64,000 bases of DNA from Crossiella sp. SN42 (lineage in GTDB: Bacteria > Actinomycetota > Actinomycetes > Mycobacteriales > Pseudonocardiaceae). Under the pieces are notes generated by a model. The model was not told the DNA's origin. It searched no databases and was given only the letters and a program-made list of their open reading frames with translations. The stretch spans positions 1 through 64,000 of the forward strand of contig NZ_JAMHIV010000030.1 of NCBI RefSeq assembly GCF_023897065.1, read 5' to 3'. A program made the position numbers and the translations under genes. Positions within the stretch are counted from its first letter, which is position 1. Each line of letters opens with the position of its first letter. This document shows positions 35,513 to 41,918 of the stretch, in pieces.

Positions 35513-36562
35513 TCAGCCGATGCTCGCCGCGGCCGGTGGTGTGGTGCTGGGGAGGCGCTCAGCCGCGTCGGCGGCGGCCTCCAGCACGCTCAGCCGCTCG
35601 TGCGGGGTGGCCGCGAGCAGGGTCAGGCCGAGGGTGGTGACCCCGGCCTCGCGGTACTGGGCCAGCCGGGCGGCGATCCGGCCGGGGTCGCCGAGCAGCG
35701 CGGTGGCGTCGATCAGCTCGAAGGGCACCGCCTCGGCCGCGCCCTCGGCATCGCCCGCGGCGCGGCGGCGGTGGATCTCCGCGGCGGCGCGTTCGAAGCC
35801 CAGTTCGGTGGCCAGGCGGTAGTAGATGCTCCTTGCCGGGTCGCCGAGGCCGATGAAGTGGGCGAAGTAGCCGCGCAGCGACCGGGCCGCGCGCTCCGCG
35901 TCTTCGTCGACCGCGATCGGCACCGACGGCATGACCTCGAAGCCCGCCAGCGTCTTCCCCGCCTTCGTTCGTCCTTTGTGGACATATTGGAGGGCGGTGC
36001 TGATCCGCTCGGGTGGGCTGAACACGCCGATCCAGCCGTCGGCGACCTCCCCGGCCAGCTCCAGGCTGCGCGGGCCGACCCCGGCCAGGTGGATCGGCAG
36101 GTCGGCGCGCACCGGGGCGGCCCGCAGGTGCGCGGTCTCCGCCGCGCCCGGCGGCGGCAGCCGGTAGTGCTCGCCGTGGTAGCGCACGGGTTCGCCGCGC
36201 AGGGCCAGCCGCACGATCTCCACGTACTCGCGCAGCCGGCGCAGCGGGCGGTCGAAGTCCACGCCGTACCAGCCCAGGGAGACGTCCGGGTTGGAGACCC
36301 CGAGCCCGAGCCGGAACCGGCCGCCGGAGAGCGAGTCCAGGGTGGCCGCGGTGAGCGCGGTCAGCACCGGGGCGCGCGCGGCGATCTGCAGCACCCCGGA
36401 GGCCAGGCCGATCCGGCTGGTGCGCCCGGCGACCGCGCCGAGCACGCTCACCGCGTCCGAGCGGAAGCCCTCCGGGGCCAGCGCGGTGGCATAGCCCAGC
36501 TCCTCCGCGCGCCGGGCCAGCCCGACCGCGCCGTCCTGGTTGAGGAACACCCCGAGCCGCAT
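35513..36562 (-). CDS. Luciferase-like (LLM) flavin/F420 oxidoreductase
   Basis: This 349-residue TIM-barrel oxidoreductase has MRLGVFLNQDG at the start, RIGLASGVLQIAARAP, SGGRFRLGLGVSNP and the C-terminal GDPGRIAARLAQYREAGV, all typical of F420- or FMN-dependent bacterial luciferase-like proteins. In polyketide clusters they reduce or oxidise ring carbonyls. As first gene of the core PKS operon it may act early in tailoring. The cofactor cannot be told from sequence. Confidence 0.85.
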   Translation of the reverse strand: MRLGVFLNQDGAVGLARRAEELGYATALAPEGFRSDAVSVLGAVAGRTSRIGLASGVLQIAARAPVLTALTAATLDSLSGGRFRLGLGVSNPDVSLGWYGVDFDRPLRRLREYVEIVRLALRGEPVRYHGEHYRLPPPGAAETAHLRAAPVRADLPIHLAGVGPRSLELAGEVADGWIGVFSPPERISTALQYVHKGRTKAGKTLAGFEVMPSVPIAVDEDAERAARSLRGYFAHFIGLGDPARSIYYRLATELGFERAAAEIHRRRAAGDAEGAAEAVPFELIDATALLGDPGRIAARLAQYREAGVTTLGLTLLAATPHERLSVLEAAADAAERLPSTTPPAAASIG

Positions 36563-36579
36563 CGGCCCCACCCCGCTCT

Positions 36580-36624
36580 CCGCTGGTGCGCTGTCCTGGC
36601 CAGGGTGCGCGCGGGGTCTGGGGT
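36580..36624 (-). promoter_or_regulatory. Weak candidate SARP box for the core PKS operon
   Basis: Toward 36562: ACCCCAG, CGCGCGC and TGGCCAG at 11-bp spacing, and CAGCGG ten bases later. The middle heptad and the hexamer are poor. A GGGGTGGGG ribosome site precedes the ATG, so a short leader would be present. Confidence 0.3.
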
Positions 36625-36638
36625 GGCGCGCCGGTCGG

Positions 36639-36683
36639 TCAACAGCGCTGCCCCAGCGCGGCACCAGTGGCCGGCGCGAGGGT
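36639..36683 (+). promoter_or_regulatory. SARP box and -10 for GT6 operon
   Basis: TCAACAG (36639), GCCCCAG (36650) and GCACCAG (36661), all ending CAG, lie 11 bp apart. GAGGGT begins 10 bp after the last heptad, and ATG 36690 follows six bases later. Confidence 0.62.
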
Positions 36684-36689
36684 CGGCGC

Positions 36690-37874
36690 ATGCGAGTGCT
36701 GTGCACCACCTGGGACATGAGCGGGCACCTCAACCCGATGGTTCCGCTGGGCTGGGCGCTGCGGGCGGCCGGGCACGAGGTGCTGGTGGCCTGCGCCCCG
36801 CACTTCGCGCCGGTGGTCACCGCGGCCGGGCTGCCCGCGCTGCCGGTCGGGCCGGAGTTCGACTCCTTCGCCGAGCTGGCCCGGCAGGTGCGCGAACGCG
36901 GCTGGCAGCCCAGCGCGCCGGTGGACCGGGACGGCGATCCCACTGCCCCGCAACGGATCCGGCGGCGCGGTCTGCTCGGTCACCGGGTCGGCGCACAGGC
37001 CGCCGCGGCGCAGGCGGCCGAGCTGGTGGACTTCGCCCGCCAGTGGCGGCCGGACCTGGTGGTGTTCGAGCCCACCGGCTTCGCCGGGCCGCTGGTGGCC
37101 AGCCTGCTGGACATCCCCGCGGTGCGGCACCTGTGGAGCGTGGACCTCACCGCGCCGGTCGCGGAGTTCGCCGAGGACCTGGTCGGCGAGCTGTGGCGAC
37201 AGTACACAGTGGACAGTCCGCGGCTGAACGGCGACCGCACCCTGGACCCGTGCCCGGCGCAGGTCCAGGTGGCCGACGAGCTGCCCCGCGAGCCGATCCG
37301 GTTCGTGCCCTACAACGGGCCCTCGGTGCTGCCGGACTGGCTGCTGGAACCACCGGAGCGGCCCAGGGTCTGCGTCACCTGGGGGACCTCGCTGGACCGC
37401 TTCGGCTTCGGCCACCTGGTGCACGCGCCCAGGGTGGTGGCGGCGCTGGCGGACAGCGAGGTGGAGCTGGTGCTGGCGATGACCGAGAGCCAGCGGGCCC
37501 TCTTCGGCGAGCTGCCCGCCAACGTCCGCTTCCTCGGGCCGGTGCCCCTGCACCTGCTGCTGCCCACCTGCGCCGCGGTGGTGCACCAGGGCGGGGCGGG
37601 CGGCACGATGACCGCGCTGGTCAACGGGGTGCCGCAGCTGGTGGTCGCGGACATGCCGGACGGGGTCTTCCACGGCAGGCAGCTCGCCCGCGGCGGCGTC
37701 GGCCGGACGCTCGCCGGCGAGCAGGCCACCGTGCCCGTGCTGCGCGACCAGGTGCACAGCCTGCTGAGCGAACCCGGTTACCGGCAGGCCGCCGCGGCGG
37801 CGCGGGCGGACATGCTGGCCCGGCCGTCGCCGCTGGATGTGGTGGCGGACCTGGAAAAGCTCGCCGCGCGATGA
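36690..37874 (+). CDS. Glycosyltransferase GT6
   Basis: This 394-residue GT-B enzyme begins MRVLCTTWDMSGHLNPM and has WRPDLVVFEPTGFAG, LDPCPAQVQ, PYNGPSVLPDWL, VCVTWGTS and HQGGAGGTMTALVNG. It is a close relative of GT1 and GT3. It starts a plus-strand operon with a nitroreductase and an alcohol-dehydrogenase-like gene, divergent from the PKS operon. The start appears leaderless behind a SARP-like box. Confidence 0.92.
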   Translation: MRVLCTTWDMSGHLNPMVPLGWALRAAGHEVLVACAPHFAPVVTAAGLPALPVGPEFDSFAELARQVRERGWQPSAPVDRDGDPTAPQRIRRRGLLGHRVGAQAAAAQAAELVDFARQWRPDLVVFEPTGFAGPLVASLLDIPAVRHLWSVDLTAPVAEFAEDLVGELWRQYTVDSPRLNGDRTLDPCPAQVQVADELPREPIRFVPYNGPSVLPDWLLEPPERPRVCVTWGTSLDRFGFGHLVHAPRVVAALADSEVELVLAMTESQRALFGELPANVRFLGPVPLHLLLPTCAAVVHQGGAGGTMTALVNGVPQLVVADMPDGVFHGRQLARGGVGRTLAGEQATVPVLRDQVHSLLSEPGYRQAAAAARADMLARPSPLDVVADLEKLAAR

Positions 37875-38473
37875 CCGGCTCCGACGGCCTGCTGCTGCCG
37901 AAGCCGGCGCAGGACCTGCTGTTCCGCCAAGCCCGTTCGGCCACCGAGTTCAGCGCCGAAGAGGTCTCCGAGGAGCAGCTGGCCGCCATCCACGACCTGG
38001 TGCGCTACGGGCCGACCTCGTTCAACCAGCAGCCCCTGCGCATCCTGGCCATCCGCAGCCCGCAGGCGCGGCAACGGTTGCTGCCCCACCTCAACGAGCG
38101 CAACCGGCGGCGTACCGCGGCCGCCCCGCTGCCGGTGGTGCTGGCCACCGACCTGGACTTCCACCACCGGCTGCCGGAGGTCTTCCCGCACGCGCCCGGC
38201 CTGGCCGAGCTGCTGGAGGGCCAGCCGGAGCGGCGGCTGGAGCAGGCCAGGTACAACGCCTGGCTGCAGATCGGCTACTTCATCATCGGCGTGCGCGCCG
38301 CCGGACTGGCCGCCGGCCCGATGATCGGTTTCGACGCCGAGGGCGTGGACCGCGAGTTCTTCCCCGGCACCGCTTTGCGTTCGCTGCTGGTGGTGAACCT
38401 GGGCAGGCCGCTGCCCCGCGCGCACGCCCGGCTGCCGCGGCTGTCCTACGCCGATGTGGTCCGCACGCTGTGA
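37871..38473 (+). CDS. Nitroreductase-family flavoprotein
   Basis: This 200-residue FMN reductase-fold protein resembles RutE-like malonic semialdehyde reductases: FRQARSATEFS near the start, VRYGPTSFNQQPLRI, and GFDAEGVDREFFPG. Within the cluster a role in reducing or dehydrogenating the polyketide is possible. ATG overlaps the GT6 stop (ATGA), so expression is coupled. Confidence 0.82.
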   Translation: MTGSDGLLLPKPAQDLLFRQARSATEFSAEEVSEEQLAAIHDLVRYGPTSFNQQPLRILAIRSPQARQRLLPHLNERNRRRTAAAPLPVVLATDLDFHHRLPEVFPHAPGLAELLEGQPERRLEQARYNAWLQIGYFIIGVRAAGLAAGPMIGFDAEGVDREFFPGTALRSLLVVNLGRPLPRAHARLPRLSYADVVRTL

Positions 38474-38482
38474 GGGAGCGCC

Positions 38483-39478
38483 GTGTTCGCCGTCTACGCC
38501 ACCCGTCCCGACCCCGCCGACCCGCTGGCCGCGCTGCGCACCGGTGAGCGCCCCGAGCCCGAGGTGCCACCGGGCTGGGCCGAGGTGACCCTGCGCGCGG
38601 CCTCGCTGAACATGCACGACCTCAACACCTTGCGCGGGGTGCGGATGAGCCCCGAGCGGTACCCGATGATCCTGGGCTGCGACGGCGCGGGAGTGCTCGC
38701 CGACGGCGCCGAGGTGGTGCTGCACAGCCTCATCGGCGCACCGGACTGGCACGGCCCCGAGCAGCTCGATCCACAACGGACTGTGCTCAGCGAGCTGCAC
38801 CAGGGCACCTTCGCCGAACGGGTGGCGGTGCCCGAGGCCAACCTGGTGCGCAAACCCGCCGCGCTGTCCTTCGCCGAGGCGACCTGCCTGCCCACGGCCT
38901 GGCTGACCGCCTACCGAATGCTGTTCACCACCGCCGCCGCGCGACCTGGGCAGACCGTGCTGGTGCACGGGCGGCGCAGGCTGGGCAGCATCGCCGGTGC
39001 GGTGCTCCAGCTGGCCGCGGCCGCCGGGTGCACGGTGTGGGCCGCACTGCCGCAAGCCCAGCACGAGCTGGCTGTTTCCCTTGGCGCACACCGGGTTTTC
39101 GCACTCGCGGACCGGCTGCCGGGGCAGGTGGACGCGGTGCTGGACGCCGGGGTGGAGGAGACCGGGTGGACGCACGCGCTGCGCTGGCTGCGGCCGGGCG
39201 GCACGCTGGTCTGCGCGGGCTGGCGCACCGGCGCGCCGGATGGGGAGCCGCCCGCGCACCTGCTCAACGAGCTGATCTTCCGCGAGCTGCGCCTGGCCGG
39301 TTCGACCATGGGCACCGCGGCGGAACTGGCCGAGCTGCTGGCCTTCCTGGAAATGACCGGCGTGCGGCCGCCGATCGCGGCGGAGCTGCCGCTGACCCGG
39401 GCGGCGGAGGGATTTGAGCTGATGCTCACCGGCCGGGTCAGCGGCAAGATCGTGTTCACCGCAGCAGCACGGCCCTGA
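38483..39478 (+). CDS. Medium-chain dehydrogenase/quinone-oxidoreductase-like protein
   Basis: This 331-residue MDR protein has MHDLNTLRGV and LGCDGAGVLADGAEVVL in the catalytic domain and no structural zinc cysteines, so it is of the quinone oxidoreductase type. The nucleotide-binding loop reads VHGRRRLGSIAG, where the family normally has a glycine-rich GAxGGVG; NADPH binding may be weakened. GTG start with GAGGG upstream. Its 3' end overlaps the convergent phosphatase-like gene by 23 bp. Confidence 0.78.
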   Translation: MFAVYATRPDPADPLAALRTGERPEPEVPPGWAEVTLRAASLNMHDLNTLRGVRMSPERYPMILGCDGAGVLADGAEVVLHSLIGAPDWHGPEQLDPQRTVLSELHQGTFAERVAVPEANLVRKPAALSFAEATCLPTAWLTAYRMLFTTAAARPGQTVLVHGRRRLGSIAGAVLQLAAAAGCTVWAALPQAQHELAVSLGAHRVFALADRLPGQVDAVLDAGVEETGWTHALRWLRPGGTLVCAGWRTGAPDGEPPAHLLNELIFRELRLAGSTMGTAAELAELLAFLEMTGVRPPIAAELPLTRAAEGFELMLTGRVSGKIVFTAAARP

Positions 39479-40199
39479 GCCGCTGCTGCTGTTGCGCGGT
39501 GACACCGAGGCCGCGGCTGAGGAACTCCTCGAAGGACCCGTAGTCCTGGCGCACCTGGTCGAAGGCGGCGTCCAGGTACTCGGTGAAGGCGAACCGGTCG
39601 CCGAGGGCCTCGTTGCTGAGCAGGAAGTCGCGGTCCACCTGCGCCCTGGGCACGCCCAGCGCGGTCAGCAGCACCGCAGCCAGCCAGCCGGTGCGGAACA
39701 CCCCGGCGCTGTCGTGGCAGAACAGCGGCACCCCGGCCCCGGCGAGCTTGGTCAGCGGCGCGGCGACGCCCGCCCTGGCCTGGGCGTCGGTGACGAAGGC
39801 GCGGAACATGGCCAGCACGGCCGGGTCCGGGGTGCTGCGGCCGCCGGTGGCGCCGTTCCAGTTGTTCGGGATCGGCGCGGACAGCAGCGAAACCCCTGGG
39901 GGCAACCGGTCCTCGCCCTGCCGCTGCCGTTCGTCCTGGCCACGGGAGTCGGCCACCCAGCGCAGGCCCAGGCCGCGCAGCTGGGTCAAACCAGTGTCGC
40001 TGATCCGGGACAGCGAGCCGCCGCGGTACACCAGTCCGGTGCGCACGGTGTGCCCGTCGCCGGTGGTGGCGCCGCCGAGATCGCGGATGTTCACCGCGCC
40101 GTCGACGGTCACCGCGCTCGTCGCGGCCAGCGCGGGCGCGGGGGTGAGCAGGACGAGCAGGGTGGCGCCGAGCACCGAGCGTCGGCTGATCAGGTTCAT
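39456..40199 (-). CDS. Exported tyrosine-phosphatase-like protein lacking the catalytic Cys
   Basis: This 247-residue protein has a twin-arginine-like leader (ISRRSVLG then a hydrophobic stretch to ALAA), so it probably acts outside the membrane. The body is a Y_phosphatase3 fold with NIRDLGG near residue 38. The signature loop, normally HCxAGxxRTG, reads CHDSAGVFRTG: Asp replaces the nucleophilic Cys and a Cys sits two places earlier. Classical cysteine-phosphatase catalysis is therefore unlikely. It is the last of three genes running from 41357. Confidence 0.78.
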   Translation of the reverse strand: MNLISRRSVLGATLLVLLTPAPALAATSAVTVDGAVNIRDLGGATTGDGHTVRTGLVYRGGSLSRISDTGLTQLRGLGLRWVADSRGQDERQRQGEDRLPPGVSLLSAPIPNNWNGATGGRSTPDPAVLAMFRAFVTDAQARAGVAAPLTKLAGAGVPLFCHDSAGVFRTGWLAAVLLTALGVPRAQVDRDFLLSNEALGDRFAFTEYLDAAFDQVRQDYGSFEEFLSRGLGVTAQQQQRLRAVLLR

Positions 40200-40230
40200 C
40201 GTAGGGCTCCTCGGGGACCTCGCGCGGCGG

Positions 40231-40668
40231 TCAGTGCGCCACCGCGTACGCGTTGAGCAACAGGGCGAGCACCGCGAGCCCGGTGCGCAGCAGGTGCCAG
40301 CCCCGCCAGCGCCGCCGCGGATCCACCCACCGCACGGGAAGTTGTTGCCCGGCAAGGCTTTTCACCCGCCGGTTGATCGGCACGTTACCGAGCTGGGAGA
40401 CCGCGGAGACCCCGGCCAGGCACAGCGCCGCGGCCAGGTGCGCCAGCTCGCCGGTGCGCCCGGCCAGCACCAGGCCGCCCAGCGCGGAGAGCAGCACCAC
40501 CGGCGGCATCACCCGGTCGAAGTGCCGTCCCACCAGCCGGTGCACCGCCACGTAGTCGGCAGGCGGCAGCGCCAGGAACATCGGCACCACGCTGATCGCC
40601 ACCGCGAACAGCACCCCGGCGGTGAGCCCGCTCCCGGTCAGCACCAGGACTTCCAGCCACCCCGTCAT
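40231..40668 (-). CDS. DUF1772-like membrane protein, second copy
   Basis: This 145-residue protein with about four transmembrane helices ends DPRRRWRGWHLLRTGLA, nearly the same as the protein at 31160-31600. The family is related to fungal anthrone oxygenases. ATG 40668 lies 11 bp after the VC0807-like gene stop. Two copies in one cluster suggest two oxidations or an alternative partner role. Confidence 0.75.
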   Translation of the reverse strand: MTGWLEVLVLTGSGLTAGVLFAVAISVVPMFLALPPADYVAVHRLVGRHFDRVMPPVVLLSALGGLVLAGRTGELAHLAAALCLAGVSAVSQLGNVPINRRVKSLAGQQLPVRWVDPRRRWRGWHLLRTGLAVLALLLNAYAVAH

Positions 40669-40679
40669 GACCGCCCGCC

Positions 40680-41357
40680 TCAGGCGGCCACGGCGGGCAG
40701 ACCGGGGCTCGCGGGCGCGGAAACCCGCCCGGCCAGTGCCTTGCGCACCGGCCCGCCCAGCGCCCAGGTGCTCACCGCCATGACCACCAGCATCGCCACC
40801 GTCGGGATCTGCCCGGCGAGCACCGCGACATCCAGCGGAACCCGGTAGACCACCACCACCCGCAGTACCGCGCTGAGCACAAAACCGATGCCCCACAACA
40901 CGTTCAGCAGCTTGATCCGGCGCACGAACTCCGGATCCCGCGCCCAGCACTCCCGCCAGGCCGCCACCCTGGCCGGGTCGCCCCTGGTCACGAAGGGCTG
41001 GCCGACGTCGTAGATGAGGGTGCGCCCGAAGAAGGTGGTGGCCAGCCCGTACAGGCCGCCGACGAAGGGCATCACCGCCGACTTGGCCAGCACCAGCCGC
41101 CCGTCCCCGGTGACGAACACCAGCGCCAGGGTCGCGCCGAGCATCACCACCATCATCAGCGAGAACGCGTTGATCCGCCGCTCCCGCACACTGCGCACCG
41201 CGGTCCGCACCCCGGCCACCAGCGCGCCCGCGCTGAGCGCGAGCACCGGGTCGAGGCCGAGCAGGAAGTGCAGCAGGTAGTAGCTGAGCACGGGGGCGGC
41301 CATGTCGAGCAACAGGGGCGCGAGGGCGGCGAACCGCCGGGTGGACTGCTCCTTCAC
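40680..41357 (-). CDS. VC0807-family membrane protein, second copy
   Basis: This 225-residue integral membrane protein begins with LLLDMAAPVLSYYLLHFLLG. It matches the arrangement of the protein at 10348-11034, including the central LVLAKSAVMPFVGGLYGL block. Function is unknown. GTG 41357 appears leaderless, six bases after a -10-like CACGAT and a SARP-like box. Confidence 0.75.
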   Translation of the reverse strand: MKEQSTRRFAALAPLLLDMAAPVLSYYLLHFLLGLDPVLALSAGALVAGVRTAVRSVRERRINAFSLMMVVMLGATLALVFVTGDGRLVLAKSAVMPFVGGLYGLATTFFGRTLIYDVGQPFVTRGDPARVAAWRECWARDPEFVRRIKLLNVLWGIGFVLSAVLRVVVVYRVPLDVAVLAGQIPTVAMLVVMAVSTWALGGPVRKALAGRVSAPASPGLPAVAA

Positions 41358-41363
41358 CCGGTC

Positions 41364-41408
41364 ATCGTGGGCGGGGCGAATCGCGTGCCGCTGGGGCAGT
41401 TCTGGGAC
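41364..41408 (-). promoter_or_regulatory. SARP box and -10 for 41357 operon
   Basis: Toward 41357: GTCCCAG (41408), GCCCCAG (41397) and ACGCGAT (41386) at 11-bp period, then CACGAT (41369-41364) after 10 bp and GTG six bases later. The first two heptads are close to consensus. Confidence 0.6.
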
Positions 41409-41414
41409 GCGGCT

Positions 41415-41885
41415 TCAGTCCTTCTGCTGCCAGTGCCGCCCGCCCTGGCGCCGCTCCTGCCGGTTGGCCGCTGCCATGGCCTCCTCCAGCTTGCCCAGCA
41501 GCCTGCCCAGCGTGCGCACGTCCGCCGGGTCCCAGTCGGCGACGAAGGTGGCGAAGCGCTCCAGGCCGACCTTGGTCAGCCGGTCCACCTCGGCGCGGCC
41601 GGAGTCGGTGAGGGTGATGAAGCAGGAGCGCCGGTCCTCCGGGTCCATGGCCAGGGTGACGTGGCCGGACTCCTCCAGCGCGCGCACCTGGCGGGTGATC
41701 GAGGACTGGTGCACGCCCAGCGCGGTGGCGATCTCGGAGGGGCGCACGTTGTCCCGGGTGGCGGCGGCCTGCAGCACGGTGAGCGCGGTCGCGCCGGAGC
41801 GGCCGCGCCAGGCCCGTTGCACGCCCACGCTGACACTGACCAGCGGAACCGCCATCCGCTCCACGTCATCCATGCTCGGCCGCAT
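41415..41885 (-). CDS. MarR-family transcriptional regulator
   Basis: This 156-residue winged-helix repressor has RPSEIATALGVHQSSITRQV as the recognition region and DPEDRRSCFITLT as the wing. MarR proteins usually repress their own gene and a nearby export or modification gene until a phenolic ligand binds. The element in its promoter recurs before the membrane-protein/sulfotransferase pair at 11034, suggesting that pair is its target. Confidence 0.88.
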   Translation of the reverse strand: MRPSMDDVERMAVPLVSVSVGVQRAWRGRSGATALTVLQAAATRDNVRPSEIATALGVHQSSITRQVRALEESGHVTLAMDPEDRRSCFITLTDSGRAEVDRLTKVGLERFATFVADWDPADVRTLGRLLGKLEEAMAAANRQERRQGGRHWQQKD

Positions 41886-41887
41886 GC

Positions 41888-41918
41888 CCCCATCGTAGAA
41901 CTACTTGCTCTCGGCAAT
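41888..41918 (-). promoter_or_regulatory. Promoter/operator of the MarR gene
   Basis: On the minus strand, TTGCCGAGAGCAA is an inverted repeat (TTGC-N5-GCAA). It runs into GCAAGTAGTTCTACGATGG, which contains a -10-like TACGAT and matches the 11034 promoter at 16 of 19 positions. It fills the 32-bp gap after the NRPS gene. Confidence 0.55.
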
